Below, piece by piece: positions 46,200-54,574 of a stretch of 64,000 nt of DNA. This stretch comes from JAAYZX01 sp040770645. GTDB taxonomy: Bacteria > Actinomycetota > Thermoleophilia > RBG-16-64-13. The number at the start of each line of letters is the position of its first letter. The stretch's first letter is position 1. Position numbers and translations under genes: made by a program. The DNA lies in the NCBI GenBank assembly GCA_040770645.1, contig JAXGIS010000011.1, forward strand, positions 1-64,000, in the 5' to 3' direction. The notes under the pieces were generated by a model. That model saw only the letters and a program-made list of their open reading frames with translations, ran no database searches and was not told the origin of the DNA.

Positions 46200-47534
46200 G
46201 TGACAGAGCGCAGGGTAGTCATTATGGGAGCGGCCGGCCGGGACTTCCACAACTTCAACACCGTCTATCGGGACAATGCGGATGTGAAGGTGGTGGCCTT
46301 CACGGCGGCCCAGATTCCCGGCATTGAGAGCAGGCGGTATCCTCCGGAACTGGCCGGGCCGCGGTATGCAGAAGGCATCAAGATCGTGCCCGAGGAAGAC
46401 CTGGAAGATCTGGTGCGGCGTGAGGACGTGGACGAGGTTGTCTTTGCCTACAGTGATGTGTCGCACGAATACGTGATGCACCAGGCTTCGCGCGCTTTGG
46501 CAGCGGGCGCCGACTTCACCCTGTTGGGCACCGATGCCACCATGGTGAAGGCGGACGTGCCGGTCATATCCGTGTGCTCTACGCGTACGGGTGCCGGCAA
46601 AAGCCAAACGTCGCGCTTCTTGGCGGATGTGCTGATTGAGCGGGGCCTGCGCCCGGTGGTCATCCGGCATCCCATGCCGTACGGTGATCTGGCGCAGCAG
46701 CGGGTGCAACGCTTCGCCAACCTGGATGATCTGGATCAACACCACACCACGGTGGAGGAGCGTGAAGACTACGAGCCACACTTGAGACGCGGCTTGGTGG
46801 TGTACGCGGGCGTGGACTACGCGGCTATCGTTGCAGAGGCCCAAAAAGAGGCACCCATCATCATCTGGGACGGTGGGAACAACGACTTCTCCTTCGTGAA
46901 GCCGGACTTGGAGATCGTGGTGGTCGACCCCTTCCGGGTGGGGCATGAGCTCGCTTATCATCCGGGTGAGGTCAACCTGCGCCGTGCCCAGGTGGTCGTG
47001 ATCAACAAGGTGGGGTCTGCGTCGGCCGCCGAAGTGGAGAAGTTGGCCCAGACCGTCCGGGAAGTGAACCCTACGGCAACGTTGGTTCGGGCGAATTCGG
47101 TCATCCTTGCTGAGAATGCCGAGCTCATCAAGGGCAAGCGCGTGTTGGTGGTGGAGGATGGCCCCACGTTGACGCACGGGGGCATGGCAACCGGAGCCGG
47201 TGTGCAGGCCGCCCGCGAGCACGGGGCGGCCGAGATCGTGGATCCCAGACCGTATGCCGTGGGCGAGTTGGCCTCCGTCTATCAGAAGTATTCGCATCTG
47301 GGGCCCATCTTGCCGGCTGTGGGGTACTTCCCCGAACAACTCCGGGACTTGGAGGCCACCATTGCCGCGGTACCGGCTGATGTGGCTGTTATAGCCACTC
47401 CCTTCGACGTGCGTCGCGTGATACAGGTGGACAAGCCCATGGTTCGCGTGACCTACGAACTGGAGGAGACGGGGGAACCATCTCTGACCACCATCGTGGA
47501 CGAATTCCTGGTCGGACAGAAGCTGCGCGTATAG
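46200..47534 (+). CDS. cpgS: Cyclic 2,3-diphosphoglycerate synthetase
   Basis: 444 residues, intact. The family enzyme from the hyperthermophilic archaeon Methanothermus fervidus closes 2,3-diphosphoglycerate into cyclic 2,3-diphosphoglycerate with ATP; the product is a thermoprotective solute and phosphate store. Matching segments: MGAAGRDFHNFNTVYRDN, GTDATMV, a Walker-A-like STRTGAGKSQTSRFLADV, RHPMPYGDLAQQRVQRFA, DYAAIVAEAQKEAPIIIWDG, and VEDGPTLTHGGMATGAG. GTG start with GGGAGGCG upstream. It lies between RNase P RNA and superoxide dismutase. Bacterial members have been little studied, so the activity here is inferred. It would draw on the same triose pool as the pgk and gpmI genes. Confidence 0.85.
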   Translation: MTERRVVIMGAAGRDFHNFNTVYRDNADVKVVAFTAAQIPGIESRRYPPELAGPRYAEGIKIVPEEDLEDLVRREDVDEVVFAYSDVSHEYVMHQASRALAAGADFTLLGTDATMVKADVPVISVCSTRTGAGKSQTSRFLADVLIERGLRPVVIRHPMPYGDLAQQRVQRFANLDDLDQHHTTVEEREDYEPHLRRGLVVYAGVDYAAIVAEAQKEAPIIIWDGGNNDFSFVKPDLEIVVVDPFRVGHELAYHPGEVNLRRAQVVVINKVGSASAAEVEKLAQTVREVNPTATLVRANSVILAENAELIKGKRVLVVEDGPTLTHGGMATGAGVQAAREHGAAEIVDPRPYAVGELASVYQKYSHLGPILPAVGYFPEQLRDLEATIAAVPADVAVIATPFDVRRVIQVDKPMVRVTYELEETGEPSLTTIVDEFLVGQKLRV

Positions 47535-47673
47535 CAGTTGCTGCCCAGTTCTGGAGTCGTCAGGGGCGTGATCACAGGCCCGTGCCTCCTTCCCGGTGTT
47601 TATGCGGAATAGGGGTGGGGGTATAGGGAGGGCGTGCAGATGATGTATTCCCGAGGCCGGCAAAGGAGAGACC

Positions 47674-48258
47674 ATGGCTTTTGTGCTGCCAGAGCTTCCA
47701 TACGCTAAGGATGCGTTGCAACCGCACCTCAGCGCCGAGACGTTGGACTATCACCACGGCAAGCACCACAACGCGTACGTGACCAACCTCAACAACCTCA
47801 TCGAGGGGACTGATTTCGCCAGCAAGGCCCTTGAGGAGATCGTGCTCACCTCCGAGGGGGGCGTGTTCAACAATGCGGCCCAAGTGTGGAACCACACGTT
47901 CTACTGGAATAGCATGAAGCCCGGTGGCGGAGGCGAGCCCACCGGCGAGTTGGCGGCGGCCATAGCCAAGTCCTTCGGCTCGTACGATGCCTTCAAGGCC
48001 GAGTTCATCCAGGCCGGTCTGACGCAGTTCGGGTCGGGTTGGGCTTGGCTGGTGCTGGACAACGGGCAACTCAAGATCACCAAGACGGGTAATGCGGATC
48101 TACCGCTGAAACACGGACAGGTGGCGCTGCTCACGGCGGATGTGTGGGAGCACGCGTATTACATCGACTACCGCAACGCCCGGCCGAAGTACATCGAGGC
48201 GGTGTTTGACAACCTCCTCAACTGGGATTTCGCGGAGCAGAACCTGGCCCGGGCCTGA
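47674..48258 (+). CDS. sod: Superoxide dismutase (Fe/Mn)
   Basis: 194 residues, intact; breaks down superoxide in the cytoplasm. Metal ligands are His in YHHGKHHNAYV, His in NAAQVWNHTFYW, Asp in DVWEHAYYIDY and the following His. GSGWAWLVLDNGQL lies in the C-terminal domain. FTQ-type residues do not decide between iron and manganese with certainty. RBS AAGGAGAG before the ATG. In an otherwise anaerobic gene set it suggests tolerance of short oxygen exposure. Confidence 0.95.
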   Translation: MAFVLPELPYAKDALQPHLSAETLDYHHGKHHNAYVTNLNNLIEGTDFASKALEEIVLTSEGGVFNNAAQVWNHTFYWNSMKPGGGGEPTGELAAAIAKSFGSYDAFKAEFIQAGLTQFGSGWAWLVLDNGQLKITKTGNADLPLKHGQVALLTADVWEHAYYIDYRNARPKYIEAVFDNLLNWDFAEQNLARA

Positions 48259-48270
48259 TCGCGCGGATAG

Positions 48271-48305
48271 AAAGCCCGGGCGGCGCCCGCCGGCGGCCCG
48301 GGTTT
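48271..48305 (+). terminator. Terminator after sod
   Basis: AAAGCCCGGGC (48271-48281) and GCCCGGGTTT (to 48,305) form a stem with one bulged G, enclosing GC-rich sequence. It starts 12 bases after the sod stop and ends in TTT, reading as a short two-sided terminator. Confidence 0.6.
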
Positions 48306-48946
48306 CGCGGCCCGCTGTCTTGCTGTCCCCCCGGCTCGCTTTCCGGCGGGCACTCGGGTAGGATCGCCCCGAGAAAGGGGGCCGCCATGGACCTGGGACG
48401 CATCGAAGAATACTACCGTGACGCCGGAGGTGGGTCTCGGTGGTCTTTGCCTACGGAGCGGCCGGCGGAAGGAGCTCCCGTACAAGGGGCACGGTCGCGG
48501 GGTGAATCATCCGATCTGAAAGCCCGAGTGGAGCATGGGATTCTTCGGTCACCCACGAGAGGGCGTTGCTCTCCCCTCGGCTGAGCAGTGACGGAACCGT
48601 CATGCTCGATGCGCTCTCGGGCCATCTCACCGGCGCCACGTTGGGGTGGCTCCGGTCTCGCTGCGGGCTGCCTGAGGGCGGCTGCAGTTGTGCCTGGCCG
48701 CACTGCGGCACAAAGGACTTGTAGTGCGCCTGAACACGGTGGTGGAGAGCTACAGTTGCCGATTCCCTGGTGTGCGCGTCTCCTGAGTGAAGGGTTCGTG
48801 AAAACCGGATAGGAAACACAGGCGGTGCCTCTAGTGTTCGCCGGACACCGCCCTCTCTCCCATGCGTGGGCGCGGTCGTAACCCGCGGTGCCGTCAAGCC
48901 GGGGTGCAGTCAGGGCAAGGTGAAGTTGGGGGCACGGCGGGTCTGC
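48306..48946 (+). other. Region with a possible broken gene (48,387-48,800)
   Basis: About 640 bp with no recognisable intact gene. An ATG at 48387 starts MDLGRIEEYYRDAGGG and runs 65 residues. The later frames carry VMLDALSGHLTGATLGWL and LCLAALRHKGLVVRLNTVVE, which look like protein sequence. A frame-broken gene of about 130 residues is possible, but I cannot name it and the joins are guesses. TAGAAT at 48,947-48,952 precedes murI. Confidence 0.3.
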
Positions 48947-48961
48947 TAGAATGCCCCGGAC
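48947..48961 (+). promoter_or_regulatory. -10 box abutting murI start
   Basis: TAGAAT (48947-48952) lies nine bases before the ATG (48962). The interval has no Shine-Dalgarno, so the message would be leaderless or nearly so, as for dacA and uvrA. Confidence 0.45.
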
Positions 48962-49850
48962 ATGGCCGGCCTCAGATCCGATCTTCAGCACAGCGAGGCG
49001 CCACTGCCCGACCGGCGTCCCATTGGTGTTTTCGACTCCGGGGTTGGTGGCCTGACCGTCCTTCACGAGATGCCTCGTCAACCTTCCCCATGAGGACTTT
49101 GTGTACCTGGGGGACACCGCTGCCTTCCCGTACGGTCCGCGCAGCCACGACGAAGTGCGGAGGCTGGCCTTCCACAACGTGGGCTTCTTGGTGGATAGGG
49201 GAGTCAAACTCATAGTGGTGGCGTGTAATTCGGCCACGGCTGTGGCGCTGCCTCAGCTCAAAGCCTCGTTCGACACGCCCATCGTGGGAGTGGTGATGCC
49301 GGGGGCGCGCGCCGCCCATGCGGGCCACTCGCACGCGGCGGGTGGGGTTAATGGCCACCGAGGCTACAGTGCGGTCCGGAAGCTACCAGCGCGCGTTGCA
49401 CGTCTTGGACGCAGGTATCGAAGTGGAGGCGGTGGCCTGCCCGCTGCTGGCTCCCCTGATTCAAGAGGGCGATGTGTTCTCAGAGCGGGTGGAGGACGCG
49501 GTCAGGGAGTATGTGGGGCCGCTCAAGAAGGCCTGCGTGGACACGGTGATTTTGGGCTGTACCCACTATCCTCCTCCACCCATGCTCCGCCGCCTGCTCG
49601 GCCCGCGGGTAGCGTTGGTGAACTCGGCGGAAGAGATCGCACGGGAGGTGGTGGAGATCATCGATCGCAAACAAATGGGCAATGTTAGGGAGCGCGAAGG
49701 CACGTACGCGTTCTTCGCCCTTCCAATCCCGAGGAGTTCCGGGCGGTAGGGGCCCGTTTCTTACAACTCCCCATTCGTGAGGTCGGGCTGTGGGATGGCG
49801 TCTCGCTCCTTCGACCCGACTGTGCGGGTGTGACGGCTCATGGCAGCTGA
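48962..49850 (+). CDS. murI: Glutamate racemase, frameshifted
   Basis: Makes D-glutamate for peptidoglycan. IGVFDSGVGGLTVLHE carries the conserved Asp-Ser; the first catalytic Cys is in IVVACNSATAVALPQL; the second is in DTVILGCTHYPPPPMLRRLLG. Three indels: one extra C at ATGCCTCGTCAACC (about 49,070) before VNLPHEDFVYLGDTAAFPYG, one near 49,320, and one near 49,722, after which EEFRAVGARFLQLPIREVGLW closes the protein. About 295 residues. It overlaps rph by 11 bases. Confidence 0.9.
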
Positions 49851-50630
49851 GCCGCAAGGGCAGCATACCGGTCCCTCCTCCGAATCGCGGGTGGGCCGGC
49901 GTGGACCCAGAGAGATACGCCCGCTGGGAGTGACCCCAGGTTTCTTGGGGTCGGCCCAAGGCTCGGTGCTTCTAGAACTGGGACGCACACGGGTGCTGTG
50001 TGCGGCCAACCTGGTTGATGGGGTACCGGGTTGGCGCCGGGGCAGCCGCGAGGGATGGCTGACGGCCGAGTACTCTTTGTTGCCCTCGTCAACCCAGGAA
50101 CGCACTCCACGGGAAGCCGTGCGTGGTCGGCAGGACGGCCGCACTGTTGAGATCAGCGCCTCATCGGCCGTTCGCTGCGCACGGTGACCGACCTTGGCGC
50201 GCTGGGAGAGCGTACGCTGTACGTCGACTGCGACGTGATAGAGGCCGATGGGGGTACGCGATGCGCTGCGGTCTCCGGGGGCTATCTGGCGCTGCACTTG
50301 GCGCTCATGAAGGCGGTGGACGAAGGGCGGCTGCGATCGCTCCCCCTTACAGACTCGGTGGCGGCTGTCAGCGTGGGAGTGGTGGGCGGCATGCCTGTAC
50401 TGGATCTGGAGTACGCAGAGGATTCGGCGGCCGACGTGGATATGAACGTGGTCATGACCGGTTCCGGCCGGATCATCGAGGTGCAGGCCACAGCCGAGAT
50501 CGTTCCGTTCAGCAGGGATACGCTGGAACAGTTGCTGGATCTGGCCGAAGAGGGTCTGAAGGAGATCTCCGCCGTACAGGCTGAAGTCATTGCTTCGGTA
50601 TATAGGGCCCAGAACCATCGCGTGGGTTAG
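49840..50630 (+). CDS. rph: Ribonuclease PH, frameshifted
   Basis: Phosphorolytic 3'-exonuclease that trims tRNA precursors. IRPLGVTPGFLGSAQGSVLLE, GWLTAEYSLLPSSTQERTPRE, then after one indel (about 50,140-50,160) RTVTDLGALGERTLYVDCDV, DGGTRCAAVSGGYLALHLAL, and the C-terminal GRIIEVQATAEIVPFSRDTL. About 263 residues. The ATG start is inside murI. It forms a coupled run with rdgB, a common pairing in Gram-positive bacteria. Confidence 0.92.
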
Positions 50631-50637
50631 ACGGGGT

Positions 50638-51276
50638 GTGGCTGTGCTCGGGGGGCGGGTGGTGCTGGCCAGCGGTAATGCCGGCAAAGCCCGCGAGTTC
50701 ACGCGCCTGCTGCAGCCGCTGCGGGTGGAACCCATGCCTCCATTCGTGGTATTGCCACCCGAGACGGGGGAGACCTTCCTCGAGAACGCCGAAATCAAAG
50801 CCCGTTCTGTTTTTGCGCAACTGGGTGGCCGGCTGGCCGTGATCGCAGATGATTCAGGCCTGGAGGTGCGGGCGCTGGGTGGGCGGCCCGGGGTTCACTC
50901 GGCGCGCTACGCAGCCGAGACGGCCACCGACGAGCAGAACGTGTCCCGTTTGTTGCACGACTTGTCGCGGCACGACGACCGATCGGCCCGATTTGTTTTG
51001 TGAGTTGATGCTGTTGGTGCCGACCCACGCCGGTGGGGCTCGGAGGCGGCGCCGTGCGTGCTGCAGGCGCGCGGTGTGTTGGAGGGCACCATCGAGACTG
51101 CGCCTCGGGGGATGGGCGGCTTCGGATATGATCCCGTGTTCAGGCCCCTGGGTTGGACGCGCACGTTGGCCGAGGCTGATCCGCAGGACAAGGACCGTGT
51201 CTCTCACAGGGGGGTGGCCGCGCGCCGCCTCATGCAGATTCTCGCGGAGACGGGATATATGGGGCAGGTCGGGTGA
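50638..51276 (+). CDS. rdgB: XTP/dITP diphosphatase (RdgB/HAM1), frameshifted
   Basis: Removes deaminated purine nucleotides such as dITP from the pool. VVLASGNAGKAREFTRLL opens the fold; GETFLENAEIKARSVFAQLG and VIADDSGLEVRALGGRPGVHSARYA give the substrate and metal site; the C-terminal GFGYDPVFRPLGWTRTLAE and SHRGVAARRLM complete it. One extra T in TTTGTTTTGTGA (about 51,000) breaks the frame after RFV; further indels lie near 51,020-51,060. About 212 residues. GTG start. Confidence 0.9.
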
Positions 51277-51650
51277 CGCGCGAGGGATTCGAAGGCTTGG
51301 TGGAGGAAGCGCTTGCCTCCCTCCCTGAGGAGTTCCTGGGCGCTTTGGAAAACATCGAAGTGGTGGTGGAGGATTGGCCCACGCCTGAGGATTTGGAAGC
51401 GGCAGGATTGGATAAGCGCGGCCGGGGGACACTGCTGGGCCTCTACCACGGGGTGCCTCTTACAGAGCGAGGCGTGTGGTACGCCGGTGTAGAGCCCGAT
51501 CTCATCACCATCTATCAAGGTCCCATTGAGGCCGTGGCCGGGCATGAACCCGTGGCCATCCGTCGTCAGGTACGCATAACCGTGCTCCACGAGGTGGGCC
51601 ACTACTTCGGTATCGACGATGAGCGTCTGGCAGAACTGGGCTGGTACTGA
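51273..51650 (+). CDS. Small zinc metallopeptidase (HExxH, minimal zincin)
   Basis: 125-residue protein of the short actinobacterial metallopeptidase family (DUF1025). The zinc motif is TVLHEVGHYFGIDDERL, giving HExxH plus a third acidic ligand. An N-terminal segment of about 100 residues starts FEGLVEEALASLPEEFLGAL. Intact. GTG start overlaps the rdgB stop by four bases. No signal peptide, so a cytoplasmic enzyme; its substrate is unknown. Confidence 0.85.
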   Translation: MTREGFEGLVEEALASLPEEFLGALENIEVVVEDWPTPEDLEAAGLDKRGRGTLLGLYHGVPLTERGVWYAGVEPDLITIYQGPIEAVAGHEPVAIRRQVRITVLHEVGHYFGIDDERLAELGWY

Positions 51651-51715
51651 GGGTTGGGTCCTTCTGTCGCCGGGCGGCGGTCCTGATGCGTGCCGGTGCG
51701 TGACGGCGAAGTCCG

Positions 51716-52688
51716 TCAGGTACCTACGGCCAGCGTCAAGAGCAGGAACGCGAACAGGTTGTTGAGAGCGTGGGCGATGATGGGCACCCACAAGTTGTCG
51801 CTGCGGTGGTAGGCGATGGCCAGGAGCGCAGCGCCGGCGGTGATGGGCAGCAGCGCCGGCGGTTCAAGTGCACAATCCCAAATATTACCGAACTGTACAC
51901 GATCCCCCTCAGGAGCCCTTTGCGCATGGCGATGGCCCGGAACAAGAAACCCCGGAAGAAGATGTCTTCTGTGAACGGAGCCAGGATGATGCCGGCGATC
52001 CAGATGGCCACCGTTCCCGCTATCCCCCTCGGCCTATGGGGAACTGAGCAGCCTGCGTCTGCTGCACTCCCACAAGGCGCAGCAGCAACTCTATGGTCGC
52101 GGATACGGCGATGAAAGCGATACCCCAGAGCAGGCCCAGGCCCACGGAGCGGAGAGAGGGTAGTCCGCGTAGCCCCATCTCCCGCCAACTGGTAACGCGG
52201 CGCCGGACCAAGAGGACGTAGACAACCCCGATAAAAACCGCGTCTTCCAGCAGCACCACCACAAAAAGGAAGAAGGGGTTGTTGAAGATGGCCTGCGGGT
52301 CACCGGTTTGGAGCATGAGTGCAAAGACGATGGGTAATGACACCACTGTGGATAGAAAGATCACCAGCAACAGCAGGCTGATCACCCACGGCCAGCTACC
52401 GTAATGGGCCAGGCTCCGATCCTCCCAGGGAGAGGAGGCGGGCCCACGCTCGTAGGGGGCACCCCCGGCAGTCGCCGGCAACCCCGGAGTGGCGTCCACG
52501 ACTCGGGCCGGTGCCGCGGGACAGCTCGGCGTACAGCATCCACCGTTGGCCTCCCAACACTCCAGATGATGCAGAGCCCGGCAGGTTCCACACATGACCG
52601 TGCGGTCGGGGTCGTCGGTCGCCAATCCGCAGCAAGGGCAGTAGTTCACGACAAAGTGCTGCTGGGCGATAGGAGGAATGGGGTCCAT
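51716..52688 (-). CDS. CPBP intramembrane protease with N-terminal RING-like zinc domain, frameshifted
   Basis: About 323 residues. The first 45 residues hold a RING/zinc-ribbon-like cysteine array, CPCCGLATDDPDRTVMCGTC then HHLECW and GGCC. After a linker come six or seven membrane helices (WVISLLLLVIFLSTVVSLPI; FLFVVVLLEDAVFIGVVYVL). The CPBP/CAAX motifs are FTEDIFFRGFLFR (ED in place of EE), IVHLN, and PIIAHALNNLFAFLLLTL. Indels at about 52,030 and 51,860 divide it. Start ATG at 52688. It is transcribed with or after the XRE gene next to it on the minus strand. Prokaryotic RING-like domains of this kind are found at the N-terminus of membrane proteins, but this combination is not well studied. 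Confidence 0.75.
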
Positions 52689-52707
52689 GTGCCTCAGGGC
52701 ACCCGGA

Positions 52708-53088
52708 TCAGTGGGCGAGGCGGCGCGCCACTTCCAAGAGAAGACGGCGGTCGACCGGTCGCATGCGGCGTGCCAACTGTGTGATCTCTCGCGTCTCCAC
52801 GGTCCCTTCTACGTCGGCCTCCAAAGTCAATTGCTCGGGTTCCAGAAAAGGGTCTTCCTCGTCGAGCGCGGCGTGGTAGAGCAGGCGGCGGGGCGGAACC
52901 TCCAAAGCCTGCGCAATGGCTTCGAGCACATCAGTAGTAGGGTTTTTGCGCCCTTTTTCGATGTCGCCCAGGTAGCTCTTGGAGATCCCCGACTCATCCG
53001 CGAGCGCCTGCAGGGTGAACTCGCGGTCCTGGCGGAGCCGCCTCACGGTGAGGCCGATGTAGTTGGCCAGGCGCTTCGTGTCCGCCAT
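52708..53088 (-). CDS. XRE-family transcriptional regulator
   Basis: 126-residue DNA-binding protein with a helix-turn-helix at about residues 12-65: GLTVRRLRQDREFTLQALAD, ESGISKSYLGDIEKGRKNPT, and DVLEAIAQALEVPPRRLLYH. The C-terminal 60 residues are acidic then helical (RRMRPVDRRLLLEVARRLA), likely for dimerisation. Intact. It is divergent from larC and 20 bp upstream of the CPBP protease gene on the same strand, so it may control both. Confidence 0.88.
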   Translation of the reverse strand: MADTKRLANYIGLTVRRLRQDREFTLQALADESGISKSYLGDIEKGRKNPTTDVLEAIAQALEVPPRRLLYHAALDEEDPFLEPEQLTLEADVEGTVETREITQLARRMRPVDRRLLLEVARRLAH

Positions 53089-53269
53089 GTGTTTCGTCCG
53101 CCCCCAGCGCGCGTGTCCCCCGTCGGCGTCTGAGCGAAGTGTACGAGCTTCCTAGCGGCTTTGCAAACGGAGAGCATGATAGTCGAGTAGACTTGCCTGG
53201 TGCTTCGCATAACGTGGCGCGTGTCGAGTTGCGGGCCGGCTGGGGCCCACCGTGGAAGGAGGCGTAGCC

Positions 53270-54513
53270 GTGAGGCAGCGGATTCTGTACATCGACCCAT
53301 GGGCAGGTGTCGCTGGAGACATGCTGATCGCTGCGCTGCTGGACCTAGATCAAGAGGTGGATCTGGAGGCGGTTCTGAGGGGGACGGTGGGCCGGCTGGC
53401 CGTGGGTGAGGTGGGTCTTGAAGTAGAACGAGTCCGCTCGAGGGGCATCGCAGCTACGCGCCTGCAGGTGGTTGAGCCCGATGACGGTGTCACGCGGGGC
53501 CCGGCCGAGGCGCAGCGCGTGGTGGCTGAAGCCGATCTGCCCAGCGTGGTGGCCGAACGCTCCATAGCCGCTCTGCAGCGGCTGGCCCGGTGGAGGCCGC
53601 GGCGCACGATGTGCCCGTGGAAGAAGTGCACTTCCATGAGTTGGGGGCGGTCGACACGCTGGTGGACGTGGTGGGAGGCTTCGCGCTGTGGCACGCGTTG
53701 GGCTGCCCGCGTGTGGTGTGCGGCCCCCTGCCGCTGGGGGCCGGGCAGGCGCAGACGGCGCACGGGTTGGTGGGAGTGCCGGCGCCGGCGACCGTGGGGC
53801 TGTGTAGGGGGGTGCCGGTGCGGGCGGGAGCGGAGCCCAAGGAGGTGACTACTCCCACCGGCGCGCTCATGGCCACGGAACTGGCCGATGCTTGGGGGCC
53901 CTGGCCGGCGATGAGGTTGCGGGGTGTTGGTTACGGAGCCGGCTGGATGGAGCTGGAACACACGCCCAACGTGGTGCGGGTGGCCTTGGGGGACGCGGTT
54001 GCCCCGACCCTGGACCGCGGCACATGTGACCCGCAGGGCGAGCGCGCGCACGACGCGGAAATGTGGCCCGAAGTGGAGGGGTTGGTACTGCTGGAGACGG
54101 TGGTGGATGATTGCTCGGGCGAGCAACTGGCATACGCGCACCGCTTGCTGATGGAGGCGGGGGCCCTCGATGCCTGGTTGCGGCCGGTGATCATGAAAAA
54201 AGGCCGGCCGGGTACCGAGGTTTGTGTGCTGGCGGGGCCGGAAGAGGAAGAGGCATTGGTCAAGATCTTGGGGCGGGAAACAGGGACGCTGGGGGTGCGG
54301 CGGCGCTGGGTGGAGCGGTGGCGCTTGGAGAGGTCGTTCTTGGAGGTGAAGGTGGAAGGGCGGCCGGTGCGGGTGAAGGTGGGATGGTGGCAGGGGGAAC
54401 CCGTCACCCTGGCGGCCGAGTACGAAGACGCGGCGGCGGTGGCGTCTGAGCTGGGCCGCTCTTTGCAGTACGTCATGAGTACGGCCGTCGCAGCCGCTCG
54501 CTCCCTTCTATAA
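53270..54513 (+). CDS. larC: Nickel-pincer cofactor synthesis protein LarC, one indel
   Basis: Nickel insertase that completes the nickel-pincer nucleotide of lactate racemase and related enzymes. ILYIDPWAGVAGDMLIAALL is the N-terminal signature; EEVHFHELGAVDTLVDVVG holds the metal-site His residues; GLVGVPAPATVGLC and TPTGALMATEL; the C-terminal part has VDDCSGEQLAYAHRLLMEAGALD and VIMKKGRPGTEVCVL. The frame changes at about 53,590-53,600. In Lactiplantibacillus plantarum larC is made by programmed frameshifting, but later in the gene, so an indel is more likely here. GTG start with GGAAGGAGG upstream. larB and larE are not in the window. Confidence 0.88.
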
Positions 54514-54574
54514 TGGCTTGGGCGAGGATGATGGTGCAAGGCCGTTACGGCACCATAGCGGAGGAGGCCTTCGC

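Noticed and set aside
53585..53610. Programmed frameshift in larC like that of Lactiplantibacillus
   Set aside because: Position is too early in the gene, no slippery heptamer is evident, and random indels are common in this sequence.
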